This document shows positions 34,501 to 47,953 of a stretch of DNA of 64,000 bases, piece by piece; the stretch's first letter is position 1, and each line of letters begins with the position of its first letter. Position numbers and translations under genes: made by a program. Source of the stretch: Euglena gracilis (Eukaryota > Euglenida > Euglenophyceae > Euglenales); NCBI GenBank assembly GCA_039621445.1, contig CP154955.1, positions 46,647,540 through 46,711,539 on the forward strand, read 5' to 3'. A model generated the notes under the pieces. The model did no database searches, had not been told where the DNA came from, and worked only from the letters and a program-made list of their open reading frames with translations.

Positions 34501-35796
34501 TTGTGCAGGTGCAAGACTGAGCCAAACATTACCCTTAAATTTGTGAGCTTTCTGGATCAAATATCTGTTTCAGAGACTTGGGATGGGAGGGGTTCATGCA
34601 AGATATGAATGAGGGTATCTGCAGATGGCTGCCGAACCTTGGTCGTGGGATACCGCTTCGTCAGAAGCACTGCATTCCGGGCCCCAAACACCACCAGCCA
34701 CAGGGAACCCCTGGGAGCGGCCATGATAACAAAACCAGGGGTGGTGGCCGTTCCGGCAGATTCCCTATCCCCAAAATGAGTCATAACTTCATTTGCTGTT
34801 GTAAACGACGCATTCTTGTTGTGAATCACAACCACCAGCACTATCAGGATCATTCCACCATCACCAAGGCCACACGACACACTTCATTGGGATTCTGGAA
34901 AATTTTCTGTGTGGATGCAATTCTGGCAATTTATCACTCTGTTGTGTCGCACAAAAAAACTAAGCTGAAACCTCAGAATCCAGAATCTGAAATACTGAAC
35001 AGATCTTGTCCTTTGAAAAAAATACTCTTTTGAAATGGATCAAAACGAACAAAAAAAATGCACTTTTAAAAAAATTTGTAGATCAGACGAAGGAACAAAG
35101 ACAGATGAAATAATAAAATAATCTAACCACCAATTACCAAAAACCAATCAAGGTGTATTGAAAAGGCAATTTGCTGTTCTTTGCTGTTCGAAAAAAGCAA
35201 CTTATTGAAAATCAGGCCCCTCTTCTCTGCCGCTGGCAACTTAATCAGCAGCAAATGGGGCTGGCCTGCAAGCAGAAAGACTGTACCAGTCCGTGACCAG
35301 CCAAACAGCAAGGGAGAGTGCTCCCAATCCATTCACGTCGGGGCCCCCTGGTGCCCACCCAAAAGACAGCCAGCGCCGGGATCTTCAGGGAGTACGGGGC
35401 GCTGTCTGAGGAAGGCCCCCTTCGTGTCACCTCCAGTTGGTCCCCCCCCCCCGGCACACAGCGACATGAGGCACACAGCGAGGGGAAGGGGTTTCCCGGC
35501 CTTTGAGACTTTAAGTTCATTTTTATTTTTGATTTGATTTGATTTGATTTATTTATTTATTTTATTTATTAATTTTATTTTAATATAATGTAATATAATA
35601 AATTCAATTTAATGATTTAATAATTTTTTGTAATGCGAACAGTCGGGGGGATGGGGAATCGTTTGTGGCAGCCAACGGAGGGGGGGGGGCACCACTGTGG
35701 ACCAAAGGGAAGCCTGGCTCCAGACCTCCTCCACATAGTCCGTCAGGCGGTCGTACCGCTCCAGCAGCTCATCCGTCATGGGGATGAGGCGCAGCC
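30018..35796 (-). CDS. SNase-like (TNase) domain protein, partial model
   Basis: Exons in gene order: 35796-35726 (MTDELLERYDRLTDYVEE), about 35405-35360 (frame uncertain), about 33993-33882 (DDIPSTYFQRQLSVAVRVHR), 33284 to about 33261 or longer (DYMKNTFLVRMAGCRPLG), 32284-32172 (MNAEKNAFIESQVLNRTISL), 31678-31580 (TLNAQLVEDGWAMYEP) and 30108-30018 (TAARDAGRGLWG, then TAG). The last three exons join in phase with good signals (GG|GTGTGT to CTCACAG|C; CA|GTGACC to CTCCCAG|C). The order VRxAG, then a helix with V-L-N-R, then LNxxLVxxGWA, then AxxxGLWG is that of the staphylococcal-nuclease fold. The layout around DIP...QRQ resembles the metazoan C3orf33 family, so it may be membrane-linked rather than an active nuclease. 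Start codon and first exons not found. Confidence 0.55.
30505..30760. mobile_element. CAGTCAGTCAC-family repeat element
   Basis: ACCAGTCACTCACTTTTTTC, then GATTCAGTCAT, a GGCGCCTTTGGCGC hairpin, CCAGTCAGTCACCCAC and GCCAGTGGCCAAAGTGATTGG, with C/G palindromes. It matches the modules at 13640-13960. It lies just upstream, in gene orientation, of the last exon of the SNase-like gene. Confidence 0.55.
31345..31510. repeat. AT-rich and (CA)n/(TA)n microsatellite
   Basis: TATTATATAT-rich sequence leading into a CA array and a TA array. Intronic to the SNase-like gene. Confidence 0.85.
34020..34215. repeat. Degenerate ~23-bp AAATTTTAGG-type repeat, with palindrome
   Basis: Units of the type CAAACTTCAAATTTTAGG and CAAATTCCGAATTTGGG. 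A perfect palindrome at about 34080-34110 has arms GATATTACACCCGA and TCGGGTGTAATATC around a 3-nt loop. The same repeat in the opposite orientation lies at 41740-42030. Confidence 0.7.
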
Positions 35797-35819
35797 CTGC
35801 GGCCAATGGTGGGGGGGGG

Positions 35820-36110
35820 CAGAGGTTTTTTTTTTAGGACCCGGGTGGCCCCGGGGGGGGGGGGCTCCGGGGACCCACTTTTGGGCCAATTTTGGGGTCA
35901 ATCTTCGGCACTTCAGACCGAAAATAGAGGAACACCCCGCCTCTGGCAGGGTACCCACTCGGCCCTCCCCCCCCTTCTTCCCCCTGTGGAGGAGGCCCAG
36001 CCCGGATCCCCTCGGGAATAAATCTCTGAGGGAGGAAGAGGGCAGAAAGAATTCAAACAAATATTTGCTTGAAAATTGGGGAATTCCTTTTAATCTTTTT
36101 GGAATAATAA
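35820..36110. other. Poly-G/C and T-rich stretch upstream of the SNase-like exons
   Basis: It begins CAGAGGTTTTTTTTTTAGGACC, and CCTCTG occurs near 35940, giving a weak resemblance to the hAT-like MITE ends; I could not find a target duplication. No exon seen. Confidence 0.3.
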
Positions 36111-36469
36111 TTTCAAAATTTTGAATTTTCTCGAAAATTTGAAATATTCTTTTTAAAAAATTTCAGGTGGTTGGTGTACCCTCTTGTGCCTGTGGGGGGT
36201 GGGGGTGGGGCATATTCACTGACATACGCTGATTCTCTGATGAAACAAAGATGCACAAATGCACAAAAATGCACTATTTTGTTTAAGAACCTTCTTGTTT
36301 GCCCTGTTTGCATTCCTCTTCACTTCACAACCTTTTCTACCCCCCCATTCCGCCTCAAACGCCCCATTTTCCTGGTGCAGACCATCCCCCATATCCCCTC
36401 CGTGATGCCTTCCCCCTCACCCGAAGGGTAAGCCAAATGTAAAAGAAATATGTACGAAACACTTCAGAA

Positions 36470-36590
36470 ATGACACGCACATACACATACGCATACACAT
36501 ACACATCCACATACACATACACATACACAGGCACATGCGCACATGCATATACACATAAACATTTGCGTGTACATATACATATGCATCTCA
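36470..36590. repeat. (ACATAC)/(CACATA) microsatellite
   Basis: Mixed hexanucleotide units. Confidence 0.9.
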
Positions 36591-36974
36591 AGAATTTTTT
36601 TGGTTGTTGGCAGGGGATGGGTCCACCATTTCACCAGGTTTCCATGTGTGAGAAAACCATTGAAATACACCCAAAAATGATCCATTTCATTGCCCCCTTT
36701 GCTTTGTGCAAAACCTGTGCACACTAAACCTTACATCTGCATCACTCCAAACCAAATCGCACTTCTGCCGTTCTGCAATCCCGGGGGTGGTGTTACACAG
36801 CACTGAGAAATTGCACTTGATTGTGAAACCACTGCTCCACCTGTGCTCACAACTCTGGGAGATGATTTGGGACGGTTTTGTCTGAGGAGCGTCAGGCGCC
36901 AACATTTCACGATTTTTTTCGAGATATGAAAATTGATTTGGCACTTGGGTAAGAAAATTTACTTGGCACACTGC

Positions 36975-38055
<1,081 letters not shown>

Positions 38056-38590
38056 ATGGTTTTTATATTCTATAATCCCATTCCCCCTTGCATTGCATTC
38101 CCTGCCTCATGTTGTTGATCCGAACAGATACTCCAAAACACACATTTGGAGTGTACTTGCTGCTGGCACCACAATGCCTGTGCACAGCAGCAAGAAAAGA
38201 GGAACAGCATCTGCTCACTTTGCTCGGGACTCAGTAACCGCAGTATCTGATTGCTATTGCAACGAAGGAACGATCCACCATCCAAAACATCACTCGCTCA
38301 GGCAGGGTCAGTGGCAGACGGCACAGGATATAATGTGCCACGGCGCGGGGTGCCTTGCACCAGGTATGCTCATGCTCATGCGGAAACCACCCCATGCCCA
38401 TACCACTTCTTTTCTGGCAACAAACCAGGACAATCGGAATAAAATCAATTGCTGGTCTTGGGGGACAATGTTGGCAACATTGTATAGCAATGGAGCAGTT
38501 GAACCTTGGACAGATTTTTCTGGAAAGTGGGGAATCTGTTTAGACCATGCAATCTCACCAATCCCAGGGGGACTCCCTTCCATTATGTGA
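38056..38590. other. Unique block between two microsatellites
   Basis: About 530 bp of non-repetitive DNA. The plus strand is open for about 170 codons to a TGA at 38590, and a 91-codon minus-strand frame overlaps it. Neither resembles a family I know, and neither shows splice signals or the GC-rich third positions of the real exons. It could be an old transposon remnant. Confidence 0.3.
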
Positions 38591-38754
38591 AGCCTGAAAT
38601 TGAGGTCGTATAAGCAGCTTTTTCCATTTCAAAATACATCTCTTCCAAGTGGAAGCCGTCCTTGAGATTTCAAACGAAATATGTAATAAGAACTCCATGT
38701 AATCAATAATGAATTATATGTTGCCTGATACAATGCAATATGCATGATTGTATG

Positions 38755-39120
38755 TCCGTGTGTATGTATGTATGTATGTATGTATGTATGTATGTATGTA
38801 TGTATGTATGTATGTATGTATGTATGTATGTATGTATGTATGTATGTATGTATGTATGTATGTATGTATGTATGTATGTATGTATGTATGTATGTATGTA
38901 TGTATGTATGTATGTATGTATGTATGTATGTATGTATGTATGTATGTATGTATGTATGTATGTATGTATGCATGCATGCATGCATGCATGCATGGATGCA
39001 TGCATGCATGCATGTATGTATGTATGTATGTATGTATGTATGTATGTATGTATGCATGTATGTATGTATGCATGTATGTATGTATGCATGCATGCATGCA
39101 TGCATGTATGTGCGTGCATA
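38755..39120. repeat. (TGTA)n and (TGCA)n array
   Basis: A TATG/TGTA tetranucleotide array (the complement of ACAT), then GCATGCAT blocks. The spurious frames read Met-Tyr-Val-Cys. Confidence 0.97.
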
Positions 39121-39479
39121 TGTGTAAGGGAAAGCCGTGGTGTAAAGACATTACACCCTCTCCTAAAAAAAAATCAAGCGGTTGCTCCATTTAAGTTTCC
39201 GAAAATATGCCCTGGGGTCTGCCAATATCGGGACGTCGCTTTATTTTCTTTCATTCCAATAATCCCATTTGAAAGAAAATGACAATTCCTTCAAGATCCA
39301 GCCAGGGTTGCTTAGATTTGGAGATTGCTCGTGCTGGGGGGGGGGGGGACAAGCAAGGCACCACATCGGCCCAACAAACAGGAGGCAGAAGCAGGGCTGT
39401 GGAGGAACCTGGAATCTGGGTGGGTGACCGGCGTGGAAGTTGGGGGGCGTTTACCACCGGCGGCAATATAATATGGCCC

Positions 39480-39625
39480 CAAAAAACATGACTAAACTAC
39501 CTAGACCCAATATAATATGACCAACAATATGACTATACTACCAAACTATATTAGACCCAATGTAATATGACCAACACTATGACTATACTACCAAACTATA
39601 CTAGACCCAATGTAATATGACCCTC
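39480..39625. repeat. Short tandem repeat ACTATACTACCAAACTATA type
   Basis: Two to three copies of a ~60-bp unit containing CCCAATGTAATATGACC and ATGACTATACTACC between 39490 and 39620. Confidence 0.85.
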
Positions 39626-39639
39626 AAAAAATTTTCGGT

Positions 39640-40675
39640 ACCCTGATTTTTTGACCTTAGAAGTGGTGCCCCTGGAAAAACAGGGAGGCAGAGTGCAAGG
39701 CCCACCCATCACAGGGGGGAGACGAGAGCTGCCCCACACCCGCCACCCGTGGGGGTTCGGGGATTCCTTTCCAGCCCTGGGCAGACAGGGACATGGAGGC
39801 CGGCCAGAGGGAACAGGCCGGGGCGTCGGGGTCAATGCCGCAGTAAGCAGAGGGGAATCAGGGCACCCCGCACCCCGCTCAGGACTGTGGACCGGTTGGG
39901 CGGAGGCGGGGCCGGACGGGAAGGCTGGGTGGGGGTCCAACCCTCCCCCCCCGTGTGCACTGTGGCTGTTTGGTGCCGTTTATCCCTTCTTCTGGCCTGG
40001 CGCTATTTTTCGCCTCTGGCCCTTTTTGTTTTTGTACGTGGAGGTGGCCGGAGCCTGGCGGGACTTACCTCGTTTACAACGCCGGCCGCCAAGCGCCCAG
40101 CACACCAGGCACCTCCCCACCCCCCCTGTTACACCCCAGAGGTGGGGAGTGAACCACCCAACAACCGCGGCGTGGCTAGGATTTCCATACATCCTTGACG
40201 GGAAGGTGCATGGGTTTGATGGGAGGGAGATGGGCTGCAGCCCCCTGCAGGGGGGTGCGGACTGGCCTGTTGGTGGCTCCAACAACAGTCGATGGAGCGA
40301 GGGCACAATCTGCCAAATTGGACATTCTTGAACACTGGCACCCCTTTTGGGCCAAAAAGTCTATTGACCATGCCTGGCCGGTGACCACCTTCCGACTTTC
40401 AAGTTAGGGCGGGGTGCTGGGCGACTGGCTCAGGAGGCAGGGCACCCAGTGAGCCCGAGCTAAGGGCTCAAGTCGAGCGAATACACGGTGGCTTCGTTCT
40501 CTTTTGAGCCTGTAACATTGACCCCCGGTCCCTGGATTACAGATCACAAAGAGGTGTGTCACAACACCTGTCACACACACACACACACACACACACACAA
40601 GACATGCGCGTACCCACCACCCACCCACCTACCCATGCACCCACACATGCACGCACGCACGCACGCACGCACACA

Positions 40676-40707
<32 letters not shown>

Positions 40708-41660
40708 CACACGCACCATCACCACCATCACCAACACCACCACCACCACCACCACCACCACCACCACCACCACCACCACCACCACCACCACCACCACCAC
40801 CACATGCACACACATTAAGTTGGGAAATGAGTTGAGCATTAAGCAAATGCTGACAGACCCATATCGCTGCCGCAATGGACTAAATTGGGATGTAAAGGAG
40901 CAGCAAATTTTCAACAATTTCAGTGCTAGGGAAAAAATTGGATGTTTGGGAGTTTGATATATTTTGACTTTCTGTGTTCTTTCATGACGACAGCCCAGAA
41001 GCGAACATAACCCATAAATCACGCTGTCGGCTTGCACTCCCAGAACCTTGCTTTTGGCACTTCGAATCTGTAGCGCGCTTGCTGGGGTCCCCATACGCCC
41101 CAAACACCTGGCAAACTGGTAAACCCTGAAGCACTGCAGAGGGGTGGGGTTTTAAAGGTGGACGCCATTTCCTTGTGGCGGGCAGGGAACGAAGGGCAGT
41201 GCTTCCCCTCCGTCGCAATGAGCAAAGCTCACACGACTGGGGCCCCCCAGCACGGCCGTCTGGGGTGGGGGCTGGGCGGCCCGAAAATGAAGCGACCGGG
41301 GGAGTGACCCTCCTCCGAGGGGAACGCTCTCGTTGTGTCCATCCTGAATGACGGGCGAGGCGGAACAAGTCCGGGGTTTTCCGAAGGAGGGACCCTACCA
41401 CACCGGGGCCCAACCAGCACCTTTTCTGCCCAGCAGCCAGGGCTGTATGGGAATCCCCGAAACCCTATGGATGGTGGTTGGGGGGGTCGACCCCCCCCCC
41501 CACACAGGTCCTCCCGTATTTCCGGGGGACGGAACTGGGGGCTTTTAGATCAAAATTCGCCAACTTCAAAAAGTTTCGTTGCGCGGTATGGTCGACCCCC
41601 CACACCTGGGGGTCGGCAACCCCCCCCCCCCAGGCCTTCGGGTAACAACATAACATAACA
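39640..41660. other. Gap without a supported gene, with (CA), (CACG) and (CAC) arrays
   Basis: GC-rich frames at 39650-40330 and 41000-41420 overlap on both strands and show no recognised domain or consistent splice sites. Microsatellites are CA at 40566-40600, GCAC/CACG at 40648-40712 and CAC at 40725-40802. Confidence 0.4.
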
Positions 41661-41739
41661 TAACATGCACAACATATTGGAAGCCGCCAACAGAAAGAGC
41701 GTCCATGCTCATTGAATGGTTATTATTGATGACCCAAAA

Positions 41740-42030
41740 TTAGGATTTTACGCCCAAAATTAGGCATATGCATCCAAATTTTGCAGGTTGGACCTCAAAT
41801 TGGGCATTTTCTCCGAAAATTTGGTGTTGGCACCCAAAAATTACAAAACTAGGTATTTTCCACCTAAAATTTGAAGTTTGCACCAAAAATTAGGTAGTTT
41901 GCCACCAAAAATTGGATATTACACCCAAAATTCAGCATTTGCCCCCAAAAATTAAGAATTTGCATACCAAATTAGGCACTTGTCACTCAAAGTTAGGAAT
42001 TGGTCGACCAAATTGGGCATTTGCCAATTG
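41740..42030. repeat. Degenerate ~23-bp CCCAAAATTAGGCATTTGC repeat
   Basis: About a dozen imperfect units of the form CACCCAAAATTAGG followed by a 7-9-nt spacer such as CATTTGC. This is the inverse orientation of the 34020-34215 repeat. Confidence 0.8.
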
Positions 42031-42898
42031 AAATTGCTTGCATCAACCCGCTTCCGTCATGCCGTCGGCCAACCGTGTACCCCCTGAAACCGACCCCCCA
42101 TCTAAACCGACCCCCTCCAAGATTTCCGCCAACCCAAAAGTCCTAAACCGACGGGTCGGTTTAAATGGGGGGGGTTTACAGCCCTGCCAGCAGCTTCTAG
42201 CTGGGCTGCGGAACCCCCCTCGGGGAAAGTTGGGGCCAGCCCGGCGAAGCTGGGCTAGATCGAATATTTTTTTGAAATAAGCACAAAAAAGCCTAAAAAG
42301 GATATAAAGGGTTCTGCCTCAACATATTGGCTGAAAAATTGCAACCCAGCTGATTTGGACTGTTTTTTTGCCTTTATTTTCAGGTAACAGCCGGGTCAAA
42401 TCTGGCAGCCTGCTGGACCCCCTGGGGGGTGGGGCGAAGAAGCATTCATTTGACCAACAAATCATGACGAATGAAGATTCCCATTTTCAAACCAGACTTT
42501 ACCTTGCTTCGGATTCTTTTTTATTTTGATTATTTTTGACAAACAATGAATACGTGGCATTTCCTCGTGCACCCCAGCTCCGAAGTGCATAATTTCATTT
42601 TTTTTTGCATTCATCATTTGAATTTTTTGAGGTTTTATTGCGGTGTTGGACCCCACCCCGGTGTTACCCAGCCTCCGATTTTGGGAGTGGACCGATTATA
42701 AAAAAGAGTTGATTGCCGGCTTTCTGCCAGCAATGGATATGGGCCAATTATTGTGGAGCCCAGCGATCCCGCAACTTTTACCCGGGGTTTCTTTGGGGAC
42801 CCAAACCGAGGGGGGGGGGTCCCGAAGGCCGGCTGGATAAAAGGGCTGGCAGCCCACACGAGACGTTGCAGTTTCTCGGACCATCCGTCATTTCGGAC

Positions 42899-43177
42899 CA
42901 GGGTTTTTTTTAAGACCGGGGGGGGGAGAGGGGGTCCCCCCACCCACCCACCCCCTGGGGGCCCCCCCCGGGGGGGGGGGTGGTCCCGGGGGACCCACAA
43001 AAAATGGCCGAAAAATCGTGAAAAATGCTAAAAATAGCACTTTTTCAAAAATTTTCGGCGCCTTTGGCGCCGAAAAGTATATCCCACCCCCCTCCGGGGG
43101 CACCCCCGGGGGGGGGGGCTCGGCCGGACCCACCCACCCTCCCCCCCCCCGAGGGTCCACGACTAAAAAACCCCCTG
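42899..43177 (+). mobile_element. hAT-like MITE, copy 3
   Basis: Begins CAGGGTTTTTTTTAAGACC and ends CTAAAAAACCCCCTG, 279 bp, same orientation as copy 1. The 8-bp duplication TTTCGGAC lies at 42891-42898 and 43178-43185. The GGCGCCTTTGGCGCC hairpin and the ATGGCCGAAAAATCGTG stretch are conserved. It lies about 190 bp downstream of the LIM-protein stop codon. Confidence 0.92.
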
Positions 43178-43368
43178 TTTCGGACGCTACCTTTCTTTCA
43201 AAAGATTTTCATTCAAATAACACCACCGTACAACTCATTCTGATTCTTGACCTTCTTTTTTTACCGAACAGCGGGGGATCTCGCCCCACGTTCCGGTTGG
43301 AGGAGGGTCACTGGCGGAGGGGCCGCCGTCCCCCACCCCAGCGTTGGATCGGTAACCTTGGAATTCCA

Positions 43369-43632
43369 TCAGTGGGCCGCCACCTTGGGCTTGGGGGCAG
43401 CCTTCGCGCTCCCCTTGGGGGAGGAGAGCGTGGCCGAGGCTGGCCGGGTTGAGGAAGTGGTTGAGAGCCGGGGAGGGCGGCGCCGGCCGGGCAGAAAAGA
43501 GATTTACACAATATAAATTATATAAATCATTTTATATAAATATATTTTTTAAATGTACTTTTTCATATTTTTGTATAAATTATGTAAATTCTATAGATAA
43601 TTTATAAATGACAAAAAATATGCATTACAAGT

Positions 43633-43683
<51 letters not shown>

Positions 43684-46451
43684 TATTATTATAATATATA
43701 TTATATAATATATATTATATATATATATATAGAATATAGATATAGATATATATATATATATATAGATATAATATATATATATATATATAGATATATATAT
43801 ATAATCTATAAATTCTGGGGTCAAATTTGCTTCAGAATTGACAAGATGGTATGCTCAGACCACCATTTGACCCGATTTCCGCGAGGGATTAATAATAAAG
43901 CAGACAGGGTTCCTAATTTGAAACAAAAAATTAATGTTTGCAAGGTTTTTTTGATTTCCAAAATCATCTGTTAGATGCATTTATTCCTGTGAATACAGTT
44001 GAATGCAAAGTGCGAATGAGAAAAATCGTCCTTGGCAATGGAATGCCATGAGCTGAGGGACCCTTACCAATGTTGGTCTGTTCTGGGGGTGTATAAAACA
44101 CACATAAAATGTTCCATTCATGGCATAATGGAACGTTATGAACTTAGCTTCACATTAGCTTCGCAAACAGTATTGATGAAGGGCAGCTCCCCACTATAGG
44201 CCCCCCGGGTCCTATAATGGGGTGGGGGGGGGCCAACTTTTTTTTTGCGTTAATGATGGAATAGGGTTAGGGTTAGGAGTTAGGGTTACGGTTAGGCCTA
44301 ACTTATAGATAAGTGTTAGGTGTACAAGTTAGGCCTGAAATTAGGCCGAATTTGTAACCCTAACCCTACTCCATCATTAACACAAAATTTTTTTGGACCC
44401 CCCCCCACCATAGGACCCCCCGGGGGGGCCCTGTAGTGGTTAACTGCCTCATGAAGCTCCTTGATGACTTTTAACTTTTGGAATGGGGGTAGAAAAAGTT
44501 TCGGAAAACTTTTGTTCTTTTGTTTTTTTGGCTTTCCCTGTGAAACGTTTGGTTGGACCGGGTGACTTTAAACTTCGGTGCTTTCTGATCCGTGGATTTC
44601 TCGATCACCAGCATCTTGGGGGGGGTCCAGCGCGCATTTTTCCCCAGCTGACCGGACCCCCCCCCGTCCTTGCCCTCGGAAACACCCCCACTCCGCCCCC
44701 CCCCCCCAGCCACGCCGGCGGTGGGCCCTCCCCTGGGGCGGGGCGTGGAGCGGGGAGGCGGGCTTCGCTTTGCCGGGGCCGGTGGGGCTGCCCAGCGGGG
44801 AGGACTTGGGGCTGCCGGCGGGGGACGCCCGCGCGGCGCTGGCGGGCCGTGCGCTGGGGGAGCCCGGCCCGGCGCTGAGCTTGGCCGCCGGGGCCTTGGC
44901 CGGGGGCAGGAGGGCGGGGGACAGGCTGCGTGGTGGGGGTCGGGCGGGACAAATAGTGGGCACGCAGTGCGGTCAAAAAAATCGAATTTTTTTTGACCAA
45001 AGCAATGTTTTATTTTCTGGCCTCCCGGACACAGAAATACGGCCTGCATACGGTGCACCGCAACAGTGGGCACAAGCGGGAGATTGTGCAAAAAAGGGGG
45101 GCTGGGTCTGCAATCGAAGAAATTTCTAAAACCGCCGCGCGAACCTGTTCGGGCGGGGGGGGCACAACATGGACAGCCGTGACGTGGAAAAACAGGCACA
45201 ATAAAAAAGCGCCCGCGGTGCACAAAACCCAAAACAACAACAACAACAACAACAAAACAGCGGTTGATTGTCTTCCGTCACCTTGTGTCAAATGAGCCCA
45301 GAACCCTTCTCTGTGGACATGCGAACACCCTCCTTTCCCACCCGGGGGAGGCCAGGCTGCGGAGAAGGGAATTTTGGCTGCGGCGTGGCCAGGCCCCGGC
45401 CTCCTGGCTGACACGCCCGGCTTGGCCTTGGCCTTGGCCTTGGGAGAGCCGGCTGGGCTGCCGTCCGCTGCAGCCAACCCCCTGTGCTGTCGCCGGGGTT
45501 GGAGACAGGGTGTCAATTGTATCGGAGGGGAAACCCCCCCTGGGGAGGGGGTCCAGGCAGAGACTGATCACAAAAGGTTGCAAATGTACTGCGCAACTGA
45601 AATTGCGGGCGGTAAAATCAGATATATAATTATATATGTATATATGTGCATATACATATATTATATATGCATGTATATATATATGTATATATACATATAC
45701 ATATACATATACATTCAATTTTGCAAACAATGCCAAGCATTTTTTTCCCTGACTGCGAAGGGCCCAAGAAGAGAAGACATTTCCTCTCCCCAAGAGAGGA
45801 TTTCTGAAGCCTGCCAGCAACCCCTGAGGAGAGCTGGAAACTTGTCTGGACAACTGCCCAAATAGTACGTGACCAATTTTTACACCTGTATTCAAAAAAA
45901 AATGGCGCTTTGTAAGAGGAATTTATCAATTGGACTAAATTCAATCAGCCGACTTGCCCCCCTCCAGGATCGCGTCAAATTGGGGGTGGGCCTCCCAGGG
46001 CGGGCAGAGTTTAACCAGTTTTGGCTAGGATGACCCCCACTTTTTTGACGATCCCTCAACATTCCCCCTGGAGTCCGTCACAAACCTGGGCCATACTTTT
46101 TGGCGATACGTCAACATTCCTCCCGGAGTCCGTCACGAACCTGGGCCATGCTGGACAGAGGGTTGCACGTGGTGATGGCGGGCCCGTCGAGGCCCTTCCG
46201 CATGGAGGTGGTGGACGGGGTGGTGGCCTTGCCGTCCTTGTCCACCCACACCTCCGTCACCTCGTAGACGTCCTCCTTGCAGGCGGAGTGCACTGCGCCG
46301 CGGGGAAGCGGGACATACAGACACCGCCACTCACCGCATCTCTTGCAATGCCAGACACCAATTGCATTCGGACTAAATTGCAGAGGCCCTTCAGGAATTG
46401 CCTGGATTACAACCCGAAATGATGTGGCTCAAAATTTTTTTGGCTTAATCC

Positions 46452-46534
<83 letters not shown>

Positions 46535-46748
46535 CTCCCATTCGTAGAAAATTTTATTTCCGTCGAAAAACTTATTTGAATTTACCACACACACAATGAA
46601 CCCATTGTTTACATTTGGGGGGATTGTCCCAACCCATTGTATCTCGGCTTTTGGTTGAATGTTGCTCCTTTCTGGGAGTCCATGCCCTTTTCATCAAAAT
46701 GGCCCAAATTTGGCCGGTTTTATAGATGGGAAGGGAGGAAATGGGGTC

Positions 46749-46786
<38 letters not shown>

Positions 46787-47516
46787 CAATGATTTTTTTT
46801 TGGTCGCGAGTCAGGCCGCATTTTCTGCCTGATTCTGAGAATTTTGGCCTGCACGCTGCCTAAAAATCCTCACCCTAACCCTAATCCTAACCCTGACCCC
46901 AATCCTCTTTCATGAGGGTATCCCTCACTCGCCTCCGCGCAGTGGCAACGATCGGAATTCCCCCAGTGGGTCCGCGGGCTCAGAGGGAGAATAAGCCAAA
47001 ATCGCTCATCGGTCCCAATTGTTTGACGCAGGGGGGGGTTGACGTGAGGGTTAGGGTTGGGGGAAACTAGGCAGCTGAACCGGATTTTGGCCTAATTAGG
47101 GCCGAATTTCAGAGACGATTTCTTTTTTGAGATGGATTTTGACCCCATTTCGGGCTAACTTTTTTCCTCAATCGTAACCCTAACCCTAATCCAAATCTAA
47201 ACCACAACCCTACCCACAAAATCAACGGAAATCCGTGCGAAATCCAAAATTTGGAGTTGTTGAAAGAAATGGGAGCCCCACCCCCAGGTTAAAACCACTT
47301 GGCCCTCCCCCCCTGGGGGGGCCCAGTGAGTTGGTCTTGCCACAACACACACACATACATACATACATACATTACATGCATACATACATACATACATACA
47401 TACATACATACATACATACATACATACATACATACATACATACATACATACATACATACATACATACATACATACATACATACATACATACATACATACA
47501 TACATACACACATACA

Positions 47517-47547
<31 letters not shown>

Positions 47548-47807
47548 GTATATATGTGTGTATACACACACATATATATACATATATACATACATATATA
47601 TGTGTGTGTGTATATATATACATATATACATATATATGCATATACATATATATGTATATATATATATACATATTGCCACACACACATACATGCATACATA
47701 CATTACATGCATGCATGCATGCATGCATACATACATACATACATACATACATACATACATACATACATACAAACATACATACATACATATGTAGATATGT
47801 GTGTGTG

Positions 47808-47861
<54 letters not shown>

Positions 47862-47920
47862 GATATATATATATATAGAGATAGAGAGAGAGATATATAT
47901 AGATATATATATATATATAT

Positions 47921-47953
<33 letters not shown>

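Noticed and set aside
39640-41420. GC-rich frames on both strands as exons
   Set aside because: Both strands are open equally, no domain is seen, and no chain of in-phase splice sites could be built.
43627-43805. TA-rich stretch as a promoter or replication origin
   Set aside because: It is a simple TA microsatellite inside the LIM gene with no other supporting signal.
46860-47225. A chromosome end or telomere fusion
   Set aside because: The CCCTAA runs are short, imperfect, in both orientations and tied to a repeated flank, so they look like part of a dispersed element.
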